A stretch of 41,446 nt of DNA from positions 1 through 41,446 of the forward strand of contig CAZTCJ010000026.1 of assembly GCA_964612085.1 (NCBI GenBank), read 5' to 3'. Origin of the DNA: CAZTCJ01 sp964612085 (GTDB lineage Bacteria; Pseudomonadota; Alphaproteobacteria; JAJFIK01). The position numbers and the translations under genes are program-made. Positions 32,808 through 41,247 of the stretch are shown in pieces; within the stretch, counting starts at the first letter, position 1; every line of letters starts with the position of its first letter. The notes beneath the pieces were generated by a model. The model was not told the DNA's origin. It saw nothing but the letters and a program-made list of their open reading frames with translations, and searched no databases.

Positions 32808-32833
32808 CCGTGGCCTTGCCGGGGCCGCGACGG
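32808..32833 (+). terminator. Weak hairpin after the decarboxylase gene
   Basis: CCG and GGCC (32808-32810, 32812-32815) pair with GGCC and CGG (32823-32826, 32831-32833) shortly after the stop at 32783. There is no adjacent T-run, so intrinsic termination is doubtful. Confidence 0.22.
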
Positions 32834-32903
32834 CTTCATGTTTTCGCCGCGTTTGACCTCGAAGACGGAAGACATCAACCGGAAAAGACGAAAACGATCA
32901 TTG

Positions 32904-32928
32904 AGGCGCCGCTGGTCTTTCGGCGCTT
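32904..32928 (+). other. Hairpin in the 423-base gap before the glycosylphosphotransferase gene
   Basis: AGGCGCCG (32904-32911) pairs with CGGCGCTT (32921-32928), with one G-U pair, around a 9-base loop. The rest of the gap 32784-33206 holds no convincing gene; two very small ORFs there are treated as candidates only. Confidence 0.3.
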
Positions 32929-32958
32929 GTCAGCATACGGCGTCCCATAGGAGGCAGA

Positions 32959-33042
32959 GTGGCCCCGGCAAGCGGACGCGTTCGAAAGGCGCGGCGCAAG
33001 ACGGATCTTTCCAAATCGGGAATCGGGCACACTCAGACATAA
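32959..33042 (+). CDS. Possible 27-residue leader peptide or small protein
   Basis: A GTG is preceded 4 bases upstream by a perfect AGGAGG (32949-32954), one of the better ribosome sites in the window, followed by 27 codons and TAA. The predicted peptide is basic (MAPASGRVRKARRKTDLSKS at its start). Chance occurrence is possible; only the ribosome site argues for it. It lies about 165 bases before the glycosylphosphotransferase gene. Confidence 0.2.
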   Translation: MAPASGRVRKARRKTDLSKSGIGHTQT

Positions 33043-33123
33043 GACAAATCAAAGTATCGGTATGCGGGCATGAGCAAATCTTCATTTTGTGAGCACCGGA
33101 CTTTGTCCTTAGGGTCCGTTCAA

Positions 33124-33210
33124 ATGATCAAGACAAAGAAACGATTCGGTAACAGCGGCAGCGTATTGATAAAGCCTGCATTGAACTTGGCGAGTAAGGG
33201 GACAGCATGA
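33124..33210 (+). CDS. Possible 28-residue upstream ORF overlapping the glycosylphosphotransferase start
   Basis: This ATG frame (MIKTKKRFGNSGSVLIKPAL at its start) ends in a TGA that overlaps the next gene's ATG in ATGA, the arrangement of translational coupling. Its own ribosome site (AGGG about 10 bases upstream) is weak. It may be accidental. Confidence 0.18.
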   Translation: MIKTKKRFGNSGSVLIKPALNLASKGTA

Positions 33211-34721
33211 GTTTTCTTCAATCGGCGGAGCGCGGTGAGTCCACGCGGCTTTTCCGGTTCATATCCCCCGGCATTGCGATTGCCGCTTGCGACGCCCTGG
33301 TGTTTGCCTGCGCCTTTCTCCTGAGCGGACTGGGGTTCGCTCTTCTGGGATTGGACGCGGCCCAAGGCGCGGGCGGACTTTTGACCGTGCGCGATGGGCT
33401 GGCTTCGAGCCTCCTGCTGTTCGCCGCCTTCGCGGCCCGCGGCCATTACCGGCCGGGCTTGAGCCGGTCCGTTGAGGCCTTCGAATGCTGTGTGCTCGCC
33501 GGTCTCGTCGGCGCAGGCTTCGCCTTGGCCTATGGTCTGGCCGGTGCGCTCGGCGATGCCCTGCCCGTTACCATCGGCCTGTTGCTGACGGCGCTGGCCC
33601 TGCCGCCCGTGCGCCAGACCGCCAAGCTGGCTTTATCCAAAACCGGTTCCTGGCGGCGTCAGACCGTCGTGATCGGTCACGGCGTTCCCGCCCGGCGCAT
33701 TTCCCAGGCCTTGCGCTCGGACCGCTATGCCGGTTTCGACGTATGCGAACAAATCGGTATCGATTCCGTTCTGGGCGGGCCGAGCGCCGGCCTGATGGCG
33801 GCGCGCCGCGACGGCTCCGAAGCGGCCTGGGCGGAAGATCACGTCAAACAACGCTACGCCCAGGACCGGACGATCCTGTTCATTTTCACCATGGATCCGC
33901 GCACCGCCGCTCTGGCGCAGTCGGTTCTGCCGGTCTTCGTGCGCCATGGCTTCCAGGTGGGCTTTGCGCCCCTGTCCTCCGAAATCACCTTGTCAGGGTT
34001 CCGGCGCCACCGCATCGCGGGCGTGCCGGGCGGTATTTTCGTCAGCCCTGCTACCAACACGCCGCCCGATGCGGCGATCGACAAAAGCCCGTTTTTCCCG
34101 GTGGACCGGATCGCGCCGCGCACGATCAAGCGCCTGTTCGACATCACGGCGGCCCTGGCGGGTCTTATTCTCTGCGCGCCAGTCTTCGCGGTCTTGAGCT
34201 TTCTGATCCGCCGTGACGGCGGACCGGCGTTCTTCAGCCAGACCCGGATCGGCCGGGGCGGACGCCCGTTCCGCTGCCTGAAATTCCGTACCATGGTGAC
34301 CGATGCCGAAGCCCGCCTGCAGGCGCTGCTCGCCAGCGATCCGGAAGCGGCCGCCGAATGGGCGCGGGACCAGAAGCTGCGCAACGATCCGCGCGTCACC
34401 CGCGTCGGCCGGTTCCTGCGCCAGACCAGCCTCGATGAACTGCCCCAGCTCATCAATGTGCTGAAGGGTGATATGAGCCTGATCGGCCCGCGCCCCGTGG
34501 TGCCGTCCGAACTCGACCGCTACGGCCCGCGCAAAGGCTATTACCTGCGCGTGCGTCCCGGCATCACCGGTCTGTGGCAAGTCAGCGGACGGAACAAGAC
34601 CACCTACGAACAGCGGGTCATGCTCGATTCCTTCTATGTGATGAACTGGACCTTCCTGCGCGATCTGGACATCATCTGGAAGACCGTGGTCGAGGTCTGC
34701 TGGACTCGCAGCGGCGTCTGA
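33207..34721 (+). CDS. Undecaprenyl-phosphate sugar phosphotransferase (WcaJ/ExoY family)
   Basis: This 504-residue membrane enzyme transfers a sugar-1-phosphate from a nucleotide sugar to undecaprenyl phosphate, starting an exopolysaccharide or capsule repeat. The N-terminal part has several hydrophobic helices (within about 20-140) and a degenerate nucleotide-binding-like domain (about 150-280). The C-terminal catalytic domain begins at about 306: RTIKRLFDITAALAGLILCA, SQTRIGRGGRPFRCLKFRTM, the DE dyad in TSLDELPQL, SLIGPRPV and RPGITGLWQVSGRN. These are diagnostic for the bacterial sugar transferase family. AAGGGG precedes the ATG. The sugar (glucose or galactose in most relatives) is not known. 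Confidence 0.93.
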   Translation: MSFLQSAERGESTRLFRFISPGIAIAACDALVFACAFLLSGLGFALLGLDAAQGAGGLLTVRDGLASSLLLFAAFAARGHYRPGLSRSVEAFECCVLAGLVGAGFALAYGLAGALGDALPVTIGLLLTALALPPVRQTAKLALSKTGSWRRQTVVIGHGVPARRISQALRSDRYAGFDVCEQIGIDSVLGGPSAGLMAARRDGSEAAWAEDHVKQRYAQDRTILFIFTMDPRTAALAQSVLPVFVRHGFQVGFAPLSSEITLSGFRRHRIAGVPGGIFVSPATNTPPDAAIDKSPFFPVDRIAPRTIKRLFDITAALAGLILCAPVFAVLSFLIRRDGGPAFFSQTRIGRGGRPFRCLKFRTMVTDAEARLQALLASDPEAAAEWARDQKLRNDPRVTRVGRFLRQTSLDELPQLINVLKGDMSLIGPRPVVPSELDRYGPRKGYYLRVRPGITGLWQVSGRNKTTYEQRVMLDSFYVMNWTFLRDLDIIWKTVVEVCWTRSGV

Positions 34722-34801
34722 TCCCTTTCCCGCCTTTCAAGACTGCGGCAAAGATACCGAAGGCCTGCCGGCGCTGATTGGCAGGACGGACGGCTAGTGC
34801 C

Positions 34802-35887
34802 TTACAGTTCGCCGCGCTTGTCCGCCTTCAGACGGTCGACGATCGCCTTTACCCCTTGGGCCTTGTCGCGGGTGGTGATGAGCACCGCGTCCTTAGTTTC
34901 CACCACCACCAGATCGTCAACGCCGACCACCGCCACGAGACGGGTTTCGCTGCGCACATAGCTGTTATGGGTGTCATGGACGAGGACATCGCCGGTGAGC
35001 ACGTTGCCCTGCCCGTCCTTCTCCGCCACCTCGTAAAGCGCGGTCCAGGAGCCCACATCGCTCCAGCCCATATCGGCGGAGACCACGGCGCCTGCCTCCG
35101 TGCGCTCCATGATGGCGTAGTCGATGGAATCGGCCTCGCAGGCGCCGAAGGTCTCGGCACATGGCGCCACCAGACGGTTGGTGCGCTCGGCCTTCTCAAG
35201 GGCCGCGCGGCACTGGCTCAGAATGCCGGGGCAATGGCGCTCCATTTCCCGCAGCAGCACATCGCTCCGCACCGTGAAGATGCCGCCGTTCCAGAAATAC
35301 TCACCGGATGAGAAATAGTCCCGCGCCACCGCCGGTTTGGGTTTTTCCTCGAATTTCGCGATGGCGAAACTGCCCGGCGTCTCGGCAAGCGCCTCGCCCT
35401 TGCGGATATAACCGTAGCCGGTCTCCGCCTTGGTGGGCACGATGCCGTAGGTCACCACACGGCCCCCTTGGGCGAGCTGCGCCGCCCGGTCGATGGCGTC
35501 GTGAAAGGCGCCGACATCGGTGATGTGATGATCGGCCGGTAACAGCAGCATGATGCCTTCCGGATCCTGCTCCGCCACGGCCAGGGCCGCCAGGGCCGCC
35601 GCCGGCGCGGTGTTGCGGCCCACGGGCTCGGCGATGACGGCGCTCGGACCCGCGCCCACCGCGTCGAGCTGGCTGGCGATGGCCTCCGCGTGGCGTTCGT
35701 TGCAGACCACCACGGGCGCGTGAAAACCCGTGCCGCCCGCCGTCTCGCCACGGACCCGCGCGGCGGTCTCCTGCATCATGGTGTTGGCGGTCACCAGGGC
35801 GTGGAGCTGCTTGGGATGGGCCGCGCGCGAGGCGGGCCACAGGCGCGATCCAACGCCTCCGGACAGAATGACGGGATAGAGTTTCAT
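34802..35887 (-). CDS. manC: Mannose-1-phosphate guanylyltransferase
   Basis: This enzyme makes GDP-mannose from GTP and mannose-1-phosphate. The 361-residue protein has the nucleotide-binding signature LSGGVGSRLWPASRAAHPKQ (residues 9-28), EPVGRNTAPAAALAAL, LLPADHHI, and FEEKPKP followed by FWNGGIF. It is the short form without the C-terminal mannose-6-phosphate isomerase cupin. The start MKLYPVILSGG (35887) is the family norm; an upstream ATG at 35929 overlaps pgi. It is the last gene of a pgi-linked minus-strand cluster with an AGE-family gene, which could supply mannose-6-phosphate. The phosphomannomutase step is not visible here. Confidence 0.94.
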   Translation of the reverse strand: MKLYPVILSGGVGSRLWPASRAAHPKQLHALVTANTMMQETAARVRGETAGGTGFHAPVVVCNERHAEAIASQLDAVGAGPSAVIAEPVGRNTAPAAALAALAVAEQDPEGIMLLLPADHHITDVGAFHDAIDRAAQLAQGGRVVTYGIVPTKAETGYGYIRKGEALAETPGSFAIAKFEEKPKPAVARDYFSSGEYFWNGGIFTVRSDVLLREMERHCPGILSQCRAALEKAERTNRLVAPCAETFGACEADSIDYAIMERTEAGAVVSADMGWSDVGSWTALYEVAEKDGQGNVLTGDVLVHDTHNSYVRSETRLVAVVGVDDLVVVETKDAVLITTRDKAQGVKAIVDRLKADKRGEL

Positions 35888-35900
35888 GGCCAGGCGGCTT

Positions 35901-37553
35901 TCAAAGCTGGTCTTCGGGACGGCAGTCATGGTTGTAGGCCGCGATGAGCCCTCTTGTCGAGCCGCTCATGGCGCTTTCGCCCTCCTCCAGGAGCTGCTTG
36001 GCCAGTTGCTTACCCAGCTCGACGCCGTACTGGTCGAAGGAATTGATGTCCCAGATGATGCCCTGGGTGAAAATCCGGTGCTCGTGCAGCGCGATCAGCG
36101 CCCCCAGGCGCTCCGGCGTCAGCTCGTCGATCAAGAGCGTCGTGCTGGGCCGATTGCCCTCGAAGGTCGTATGCGGAGCAAGATCGGCGCAGTCTTCCGC
36201 GTCCCGCCCGGTGCGCGCCAGAAGCTGGCGGGCTTCCGCTTCGGTGCGGCCGCGCATCATGGCCTCTCCTTGAGCGAAACAGTTGGCGTTGAGCAGCCGG
36301 TGATGGGGACCGTGGGAGGCGTCGGGCCGGGCCACGGCGATGAAATCCACCGGCACGATCTGCGTGCCCTGGTGCAAATGCTGGAAGAAGGAATGCTGGG
36401 CATTGGTGCCCACCCCGCCCCACAGCACCGGCGCCGTCTGGTAGGAGACGGGCTTGCCCGCCTTGGTCACGCGCTTGCCGTTGCTTTCCATATCCGCCTG
36501 CTGGAGATAATCGGGCAGCAGCGCCAGACGTTCCGAATAGGGCATCAGTGCCCAACTGGGATAGCCCATGAAGTTCGTGTGCCACACGCCGATCAGGGCG
36601 AGCATCACTGGCAGATTGTTCTCAAGCGGCGTTTCCTCGAAATGCCGGTCCATGGCGAACGCGCCGTTGCGTAATGCATTGAAGCCGTCCATGCCAAGGG
36701 TGAGTGCGATCGACAATCCGATGGCGGACCATAGGGAATAGCGCCCGCCGACCCAATCCCAGAACGCGAAGGCGTTGTCGGTGGAAATGCCGAAGGCCTG
36801 GACCGCCTTGAGATTGGTGGAGACCGCCACGAAATGCCTGGCGATATCCTCCTGCACCCCGCCCTTGTCCAGAAACCAGGCCCGCGCCGTGTGGGCATTG
36901 GCCATGGTTTCCTGGGTGGTGAAGGTCTTGGACGCGATGATGAAAAGCGTCGTTTCCGGATCAAGGCCCGCCAGGGTGTCGGCCATGTCAACGCCGTCCA
37001 CATTGGAGACGAAATGGGGCCGGACCGGGCCTTTCCAGTATGGCTTCAAGGCGTGGCACACCATGCGGGGCCCGAGATCCGAGCCGCCGATGCCGATATT
37101 GACGATATCGGTGATGGGTTTGCCGGTGCGGCCCGTCCAGGTTCCGTCATGGACCTTGGCGACAAACGCCGCCATCTGATCGACCACCGCTTCCACATCG
37201 TCCACGATATTCCGGCCGACAACAATCACCGGCGCCCGGTCCATGCGCCGCAAGGCCGTGTGCAGAACGGACCTATTTTCCGTGGTGTTGATCCGGTCGC
37301 CGCCGAACATGGCGTTGCGCCAATGGTCCAGATCCACGTCGCTCGCGAGCCGGATCAGCAGCTCGAGCGTGCGCTCGGTCATCAGGGTCTTGGAAAAATC
37401 GAACAGCATGCCGCAGGTGGACCGGCTGAAGGTGCCGAACCGGCTGCCGTCCTCAAACAGATCGGCGATGCGGACACCCGCCAGATCCTGACGGCGATGG
37501 TGCTCAAGCCCACGCCAGGCCTGGTCGGCGCTTCTTTCCGGAATGGTCGTCAT
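35901..37553 (-). CDS. pgi: Glucose-6-phosphate isomerase
   Basis: Pgi interconverts glucose-6-phosphate and fructose-6-phosphate. The 550-residue protein has VNIGIGGSDLGPRMV, SKTFTTQETM, the PGI signature around GGRYSLWSAIGLS, QQADMESNGK with the catalytic Glu, GTNAQHSFFQ with the catalytic His, and NSFDQYGVELGKQLA near the C-terminus. The length is normal. It lies between the AGE-family gene (13 bases upstream) and manC (13 bases to its start), and all read on the minus strand as one likely operon that routes fructose-6-phosphate to mannose derivatives. Confidence 0.97.
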   Translation of the reverse strand: MTTIPERSADQAWRGLEHHRRQDLAGVRIADLFEDGSRFGTFSRSTCGMLFDFSKTLMTERTLELLIRLASDVDLDHWRNAMFGGDRINTTENRSVLHTALRRMDRAPVIVVGRNIVDDVEAVVDQMAAFVAKVHDGTWTGRTGKPITDIVNIGIGGSDLGPRMVCHALKPYWKGPVRPHFVSNVDGVDMADTLAGLDPETTLFIIASKTFTTQETMANAHTARAWFLDKGGVQEDIARHFVAVSTNLKAVQAFGISTDNAFAFWDWVGGRYSLWSAIGLSIALTLGMDGFNALRNGAFAMDRHFEETPLENNLPVMLALIGVWHTNFMGYPSWALMPYSERLALLPDYLQQADMESNGKRVTKAGKPVSYQTAPVLWGGVGTNAQHSFFQHLHQGTQIVPVDFIAVARPDASHGPHHRLLNANCFAQGEAMMRGRTEAEARQLLARTGRDAEDCADLAPHTTFEGNRPSTTLLIDELTPERLGALIALHEHRIFTQGIIWDINSFDQYGVELGKQLAKQLLEEGESAMSGSTRGLIAAYNHDCRPEDQL

Positions 37554-37566
37554 GCAAAGACTCCGC

Positions 37567-38709
37567 TCAGCAACGTTTTTCAGCGCCTGGTTTCACTTCG
37601 TTAAGCACGAAGGAAAAGGCCGAGAACAGATGATAGAAAGTGCTTGCCGGGATCGGAGCCGGAACCGGACGGTTTTCCGGATCCATCACATCGAGCCATG
37701 TGCCCTTGGGCGCGGGATCGAGATAGTACCGGAACAGACGGTCGATCCAGGCCCGGGCTTCCCTGTTCAAGGGCTCGGCCTTGCGCCCCATTATGACGAA
37801 GGCCCGCAGCGCTTCGGTCTGGGGCCAGCAGCGTTTGGTCAGTTTACGGATGCCGCCGCCCCGCCAGATGGCGTCATAGGCAAGACCGGAATCCGGATCG
37901 AGACCGTTGGTGCGGGCCGCGTCGAACAGACGCGCCGCTTCGGCCGGCGCGTTCTGCCCGTCGAGCCGGGCATAGTGATCGAGCAGCGACACCCATTCGA
38001 AATGATGCCCCGGTTCCACCGAGCGGCCGTCGTCGCCGTTGAGCCGGGTCCAGTCGTCGTTGAAGAACTCGACCAGCGTGCCGGTCTGGGCATCGAAAAA
38101 GACGTCGTGGAAGAGCGCGATAATGTCCCGCGCCTTGTCGAGGAAGAGGGCGTCGCCCGTCGCGTCGTAGAGCGCCAGGAAGGCCTCCAGAAGGTGCATA
38201 TGCGGGTTTTGCCGCCGCGGCGCCTGTGCCGGTTCGCCCTCCAGATAGCCCCGGTCGCCGGCAGCCCGGAACCGGTTGTCGGCGAACTCGACCGTGCGGC
38301 CGATCCACTCGCGCACGCCGCTGTCGCCCGTCGCCCGGTAAAGCCAGGCCAGCGCGAACAGCACAAAGGCATGGTCATAGGTGTCCCGGCGGCCGTCGAT
38401 CACCGGTCCGTCCCAGGCCAGGCGGTGAATAAAGCCTCCCTGGTCCCGGTCCCAGCCATGGCGAATGAGCCACTCAAAGCCCTGGTGCAAAAGATCGTCC
38501 CACCGTCCCAGGCCCAACACCTGGGCGTGGCTGAAGACGTAAAGCTGGCGCGCCTGGACCCGCAGACGCCGGTCCGCCCTGACATCGGGGGCCGCGTTCC
38601 GGTCGAGCTGTTCCACGAAACCGCCTTGTGCGTCCACGCCGGGACCGGACCAGAACGGCAACGCCTCCTGGACCAGCCAGCGCTCAATCCGATCGGCTTC
38701 GTGACGCAT
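37567..38709 (-). CDS. AGE-family sugar epimerase/isomerase
   Basis: This protein of about 380 residues belongs to the N-acylglucosamine 2-epimerase superfamily (alpha6/alpha6 barrel). Typical elements are RRLRVQARQLYVFSHA near the N-terminus, YDHAFVLFALAWLYRATGD, PHMHLLEAFLAL, EPGHHFEWVSLLDHY and KRCWPQTEALRA, carrying the conserved His and Glu residues of the active site. Members include GlcNAc 2-epimerase, YihS-type aldose-ketose isomerases and mannose-6-phosphate isomerase-like enzymes. Next to pgi and manC, a mannose-6-phosphate isomerase role is the simplest guess; next to neuB, GlcNAc/ManNAc epimerisation is the alternative. The ATG at 38709 has GGAG 9 bases upstream; ATGs at 38772 and 38811 would extend it. 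Confidence 0.85.
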   Translation of the reverse strand: MRHEADRIERWLVQEALPFWSGPGVDAQGGFVEQLDRNAAPDVRADRRLRVQARQLYVFSHAQVLGLGRWDDLLHQGFEWLIRHGWDRDQGGFIHRLAWDGPVIDGRRDTYDHAFVLFALAWLYRATGDSGVREWIGRTVEFADNRFRAAGDRGYLEGEPAQAPRRQNPHMHLLEAFLALYDATGDALFLDKARDIIALFHDVFFDAQTGTLVEFFNDDWTRLNGDDGRSVEPGHHFEWVSLLDHYARLDGQNAPAEAARLFDAARTNGLDPDSGLAYDAIWRGGGIRKLTKRCWPQTEALRAFVIMGRKAEPLNREARAWIDRLFRYYLDPAPKGTWLDVMDPENRPVPAPIPASTFYHLFSAFSFVLNEVKPGAEKRC

Positions 38710-38945
38710 CAAAGAAGTCTCCGTCTCATCCTGGGAAACACGCGGTAACGGCTGATTTCCGGCGCTGGCCATTCGGGTTGCTCTCTCGGGGGCCAAATAG
38801 AGGGTGGTCATATTATGGATGGCAGAGCGGGTCCATACCCGTCTCGGCCGCTCCTCAGCCGCATGTTTCGGGCCATACTTAACCCTACCCGACGTTAAGG
38901 ATTTTTAACCCCTGTTTGCCAACAGTTGACCGCGACCCCAACCGT

Positions 38946-38968
38946 AGTCCAGTCATCTGTTGGACTGG
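38946..38968. promoter_or_regulatory. Overlapping alternative hairpins between the AGE gene and neuB
   Basis: AGTCCA/TGGACT (38946-38951, 38961-38966) and CCAGTC/GACTGG (38949-38954, 38963-38968) overlap and cannot form together. A GTTAA/TTAAC inverted repeat is at 38894-38909. The divergent gap of about 360 bases (38710-39067) should hold promoters for both sides, and no gene. Confidence 0.3.
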
Positions 38969-39067
38969 CTGGTCATCCTGTCCCTGCCCGCCACGCCTGC
39001 GGGCCACGCGTCCGACACGCCATGCTAGAACACCGTGCCACGCCACGGCGAAAAGGAGCTTCCCCCG

Positions 39068-39997
39068 ATGACACGTCTCAGCACCGAGCAGGCCCGCGCC
39101 CCCCAAATCGCCACCCCGCGGGTCATTGCTGAAATCGGCTGCAATCACAAAGGCGATATGGACATCGCCAAGGAAATGATCACCACGGCGGCGATCTTCT
39201 GCAAAGCCGATGCGGTGAAGTTTCAAAAGCGCACCAACCGCGAACTGCTCACGCCCGAACAATACGAGGCCCCTCATCCGAACCCGGCCAATTCCTACGG
39301 CGCCAGCTATGGCGAGCACCGGGAATATCTGGAGTTCACCCCCGACCAGCACCGTCAGCTCAAAGACTGGTGTGACGAAGTCGGTATCGAATACAGCACC
39401 TCCGTGTGGGACGTGACCTCGGCCCGCCAGATGGCGGCGCTGGCGCCGCGCATGCTGAAAGTGCCGTCCGCCTCCAATCTCCATTTCGAAATGCTCAATG
39501 TTCTGTGCGGCGACTATAACGGCGAGATCCATGTCTCGCTGGGCATGACGACGCCGGAGGAACAGGATCAGATCGTCACTTTCCTGGAAGACAAGGGCCG
39601 GGCCCGCGACGTGGTGCTCTACGCCTGCACTTCCGGGTATCCGGTGCCGTTCGAGGATGTCTGTCTGCTGGAGATCACGCGTCTGCGCGAGCGCTTCGGC
39701 GACCGGGTCAAGGCCATCGGTTTTTCGGGCCACCATCTGGGCATCGCCGTGGATGTGGCGGCCTTCGTTCTGGGGGCGGAATGGATCGAACGCCATTACA
39801 CCCTCGACCGGACCTGGAAAGGCACCGACCATGCGGCCTCGTTGGAGCCCGATGGGGTGCGCCGGCTGGTGCGCGATCTTCAGGCGGTGGCCAAGTCCCT
39901 GAGCTATAAACGCGAAGGCATTCTCGATATCGAGGCGCCCCAGCGCGAGAAGCTGAAATGGGACCCGTCCCTGCGCGCCGCGACCGCCGCTCAATGA
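39068..39997 (+). CDS. NeuB-family nonulosonic acid (sialic acid-like) synthase, short form
   Basis: NeuB-type enzymes condense phosphoenolpyruvate with a six-carbon sugar (or its 6-phosphate) to a nine-carbon acid. The 309-residue TIM barrel has VIAEIGCNHKGD (19-30), ADAVKFQKRTNREL (48-60), GFSGHHLG and ERHYTLDRTWKGTDHAASLE with the metal-binding histidines. Bacterial NeuB usually has about 340 residues with a C-terminal antifreeze-like SAF domain that closes the partner's active site; here the protein ends about residue 309 after KREGILDIEAPQREKLKW, so SAF is missing. AAGGAG lies 9 bases before the ATG at 39068. The stop overlaps the next start in ATGA. Substrate (ManNAc-6-P, mannose-6-P or other) is not known. 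Confidence 0.85.
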   Translation: MTRLSTEQARAPQIATPRVIAEIGCNHKGDMDIAKEMITTAAIFCKADAVKFQKRTNRELLTPEQYEAPHPNPANSYGASYGEHREYLEFTPDQHRQLKDWCDEVGIEYSTSVWDVTSARQMAALAPRMLKVPSASNLHFEMLNVLCGDYNGEIHVSLGMTTPEEQDQIVTFLEDKGRARDVVLYACTSGYPVPFEDVCLLEITRLRERFGDRVKAIGFSGHHLGIAVDVAAFVLGAEWIERHYTLDRTWKGTDHAASLEPDGVRRLVRDLQAVAKSLSYKREGILDIEAPQREKLKWDPSLRAATAAQ

Positions 39998-41247
39998 CCG
40001 AAACCGGTGCTCCCAAGGATGCCGGAAGCGCCACGTGCTGGGCCATCATCCCGGCGCGCGGCGGCTCCGTCGGCGTGCCCCGCAAGAATGTCCAGCCTCT
40101 GGGCGGCAAGCCGCTCCTGGCCTATGTGATCGAGGCCGCGCGTGGTGCCCGCTCCGTTGAGCGCGTTCTGGTGTCCACGGACGATCCGGAAATCGCATCC
40201 GTTGCCGAGCGGTTCGGCGCGGAAGTGATCCGGCGCCCGGCGGAGCTTGCCAATGCCACCGCCTCCTCGGAATCCGCCGTCCTTCATGCGCTTGAGGAGG
40301 CCGCGTTGCAGGGCCCGCTGCCGGACCGGGTGGTTTTCCTGCAGGCCACCAGCCCTTTGACCCTGGCCGAGGATATCGACGGCGCGGTCGCGCGGCTGGA
40401 GGAGTCTAGGGCGGACAGTTGCCTGTCGGTCACCCGCTTCTTTCATTTTCTGTGGGCGGAACAGGCGGACGGCAGCGCCGACCCCATCGGCCATGACAAG
40501 GCCCACCGCCCCCGCCGCCAGGACATGACAGGCCAATGCCTGGAGAACGGCGCGCTCTATGTCTTCCGCACAGAGCGCTTTCTGGCCGAAAAGACCCGGT
40601 TCTGCGGCCAGACCTGCCTCTATGAGATGCCCCAGGAGCGCTCTTTCGAGATCGATAGCTGGGGTGAGCTTGCCCAGGCGGAGGTGCTGGTGCGCCGGGT
40701 CCGGACGGCCGCGCGCGCGGACCTCCTGCCCCAGCGCATCGGGGCGGTGTGCTTCGATTTCGACGGGGTCTTCACCGACGACCGCGTGCAGGTGGATGAG
40801 ACCGGCCTGGAAAGCGTCGCCTGTTCGCGCAGCGACGGGCTGGGGCTGGAACTGCTGCGGAAAGCGGCCCCCGACCTCGCCCTCACGGTCTTCAGCAAGG
40901 AACGCAATCCGGTGGTGGCGGCACGCTGCGCCAAACTCAAGATCGAGTGTCAGCAATCCGTGGACGACAAGCTGACCGCGCTCACCCGCTGGGCGCGGGA
41001 CCGGGATATCCCGCTGTCCGATATCGTCTTTGTCGGCAATGACGTGAACGATGTGGACTGCCTGCTGGCGGTGGGCTGCGGCGCATGTCCGGCGGATGCG
41101 CGCGATGAGGCCAAACGGGCGGCCCGCCTTCATTTGGCGCAAGCGGGCGGACGCGGCGCGGTGCGGGACCTCACGGACCTGATCCGCGCGCGCTTTGAAG
41201 CGCGTCTCAGGCCATCCGCCGTTGACGGATCAAGTCCCGCCCGCTGA
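39994..41247 (+). CDS. Acylneuraminate cytidylyltransferase fused to a KdsC-like HAD phosphatase
   Basis: This 417-residue protein has two domains. Residues about 15-240 form a NeuA-type CMP-sugar synthetase, with IPARGGSVGVPRKN (19-32), STDD, FLQATSPLT and ENGALYVF. Residues about 249-400 form a HAD phosphatase of the KdsC type: Asp255 and Asp257 in FDFDGVFTD, SRSDGLGLELL, Lys326, and GNDVND at 348-353. All catalytic aspartates are kept, so phosphatase activity is likely. In the CMP motif the usual Lys after GGS is Val26. The 4-base overlap with the NeuB-like gene implies coupled translation. The likely pathway is synthase, then 9-phosphate removal, then CMP activation, as in animal CMAS-like and Bacteroides KDN pathways; this is inference. 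Confidence 0.9.
   Translation: MTETGAPKDAGSATCWAIIPARGGSVGVPRKNVQPLGGKPLLAYVIEAARGARSVERVLVSTDDPEIASVAERFGAEVIRRPAELANATASSESAVLHALEEAALQGPLPDRVVFLQATSPLTLAEDIDGAVARLEESRADSCLSVTRFFHFLWAEQADGSADPIGHDKAHRPRRQDMTGQCLENGALYVFRTERFLAEKTRFCGQTCLYEMPQERSFEIDSWGELAQAEVLVRRVRTAARADLLPQRIGAVCFDFDGVFTDDRVQVDETGLESVACSRSDGLGLELLRKAAPDLALTVFSKERNPVVAARCAKLKIECQQSVDDKLTALTRWARDRDIPLSDIVFVGNDVNDVDCLLAVGCGACPADARDEAKRAARLHLAQAGGRGAVRDLTDLIRARFEARLRPSAVDGSSPAR

Noticed and set aside
32838..33092. 84-codon plus-strand frame in the gap after the decarboxylase gene
   Set aside because: Very basic low-information sequence with no ribosome site or family resemblance; overlaps the better-signalled micro-ORF in another frame.
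38879..38910. Cluster of TTAA motifs resembling CtrA boxes in the AGE-neuB gap
   Set aside because: The spacings (10 and 6 bases) do not fit the TTAA-N7-TTAA consensus.
38885..39994. 369-codon minus-strand frame opposite the NeuB-like gene
   Set aside because: The plus strand gives a clear NeuB-family protein with a good ribosome site; the minus frame has no recognisable motif.
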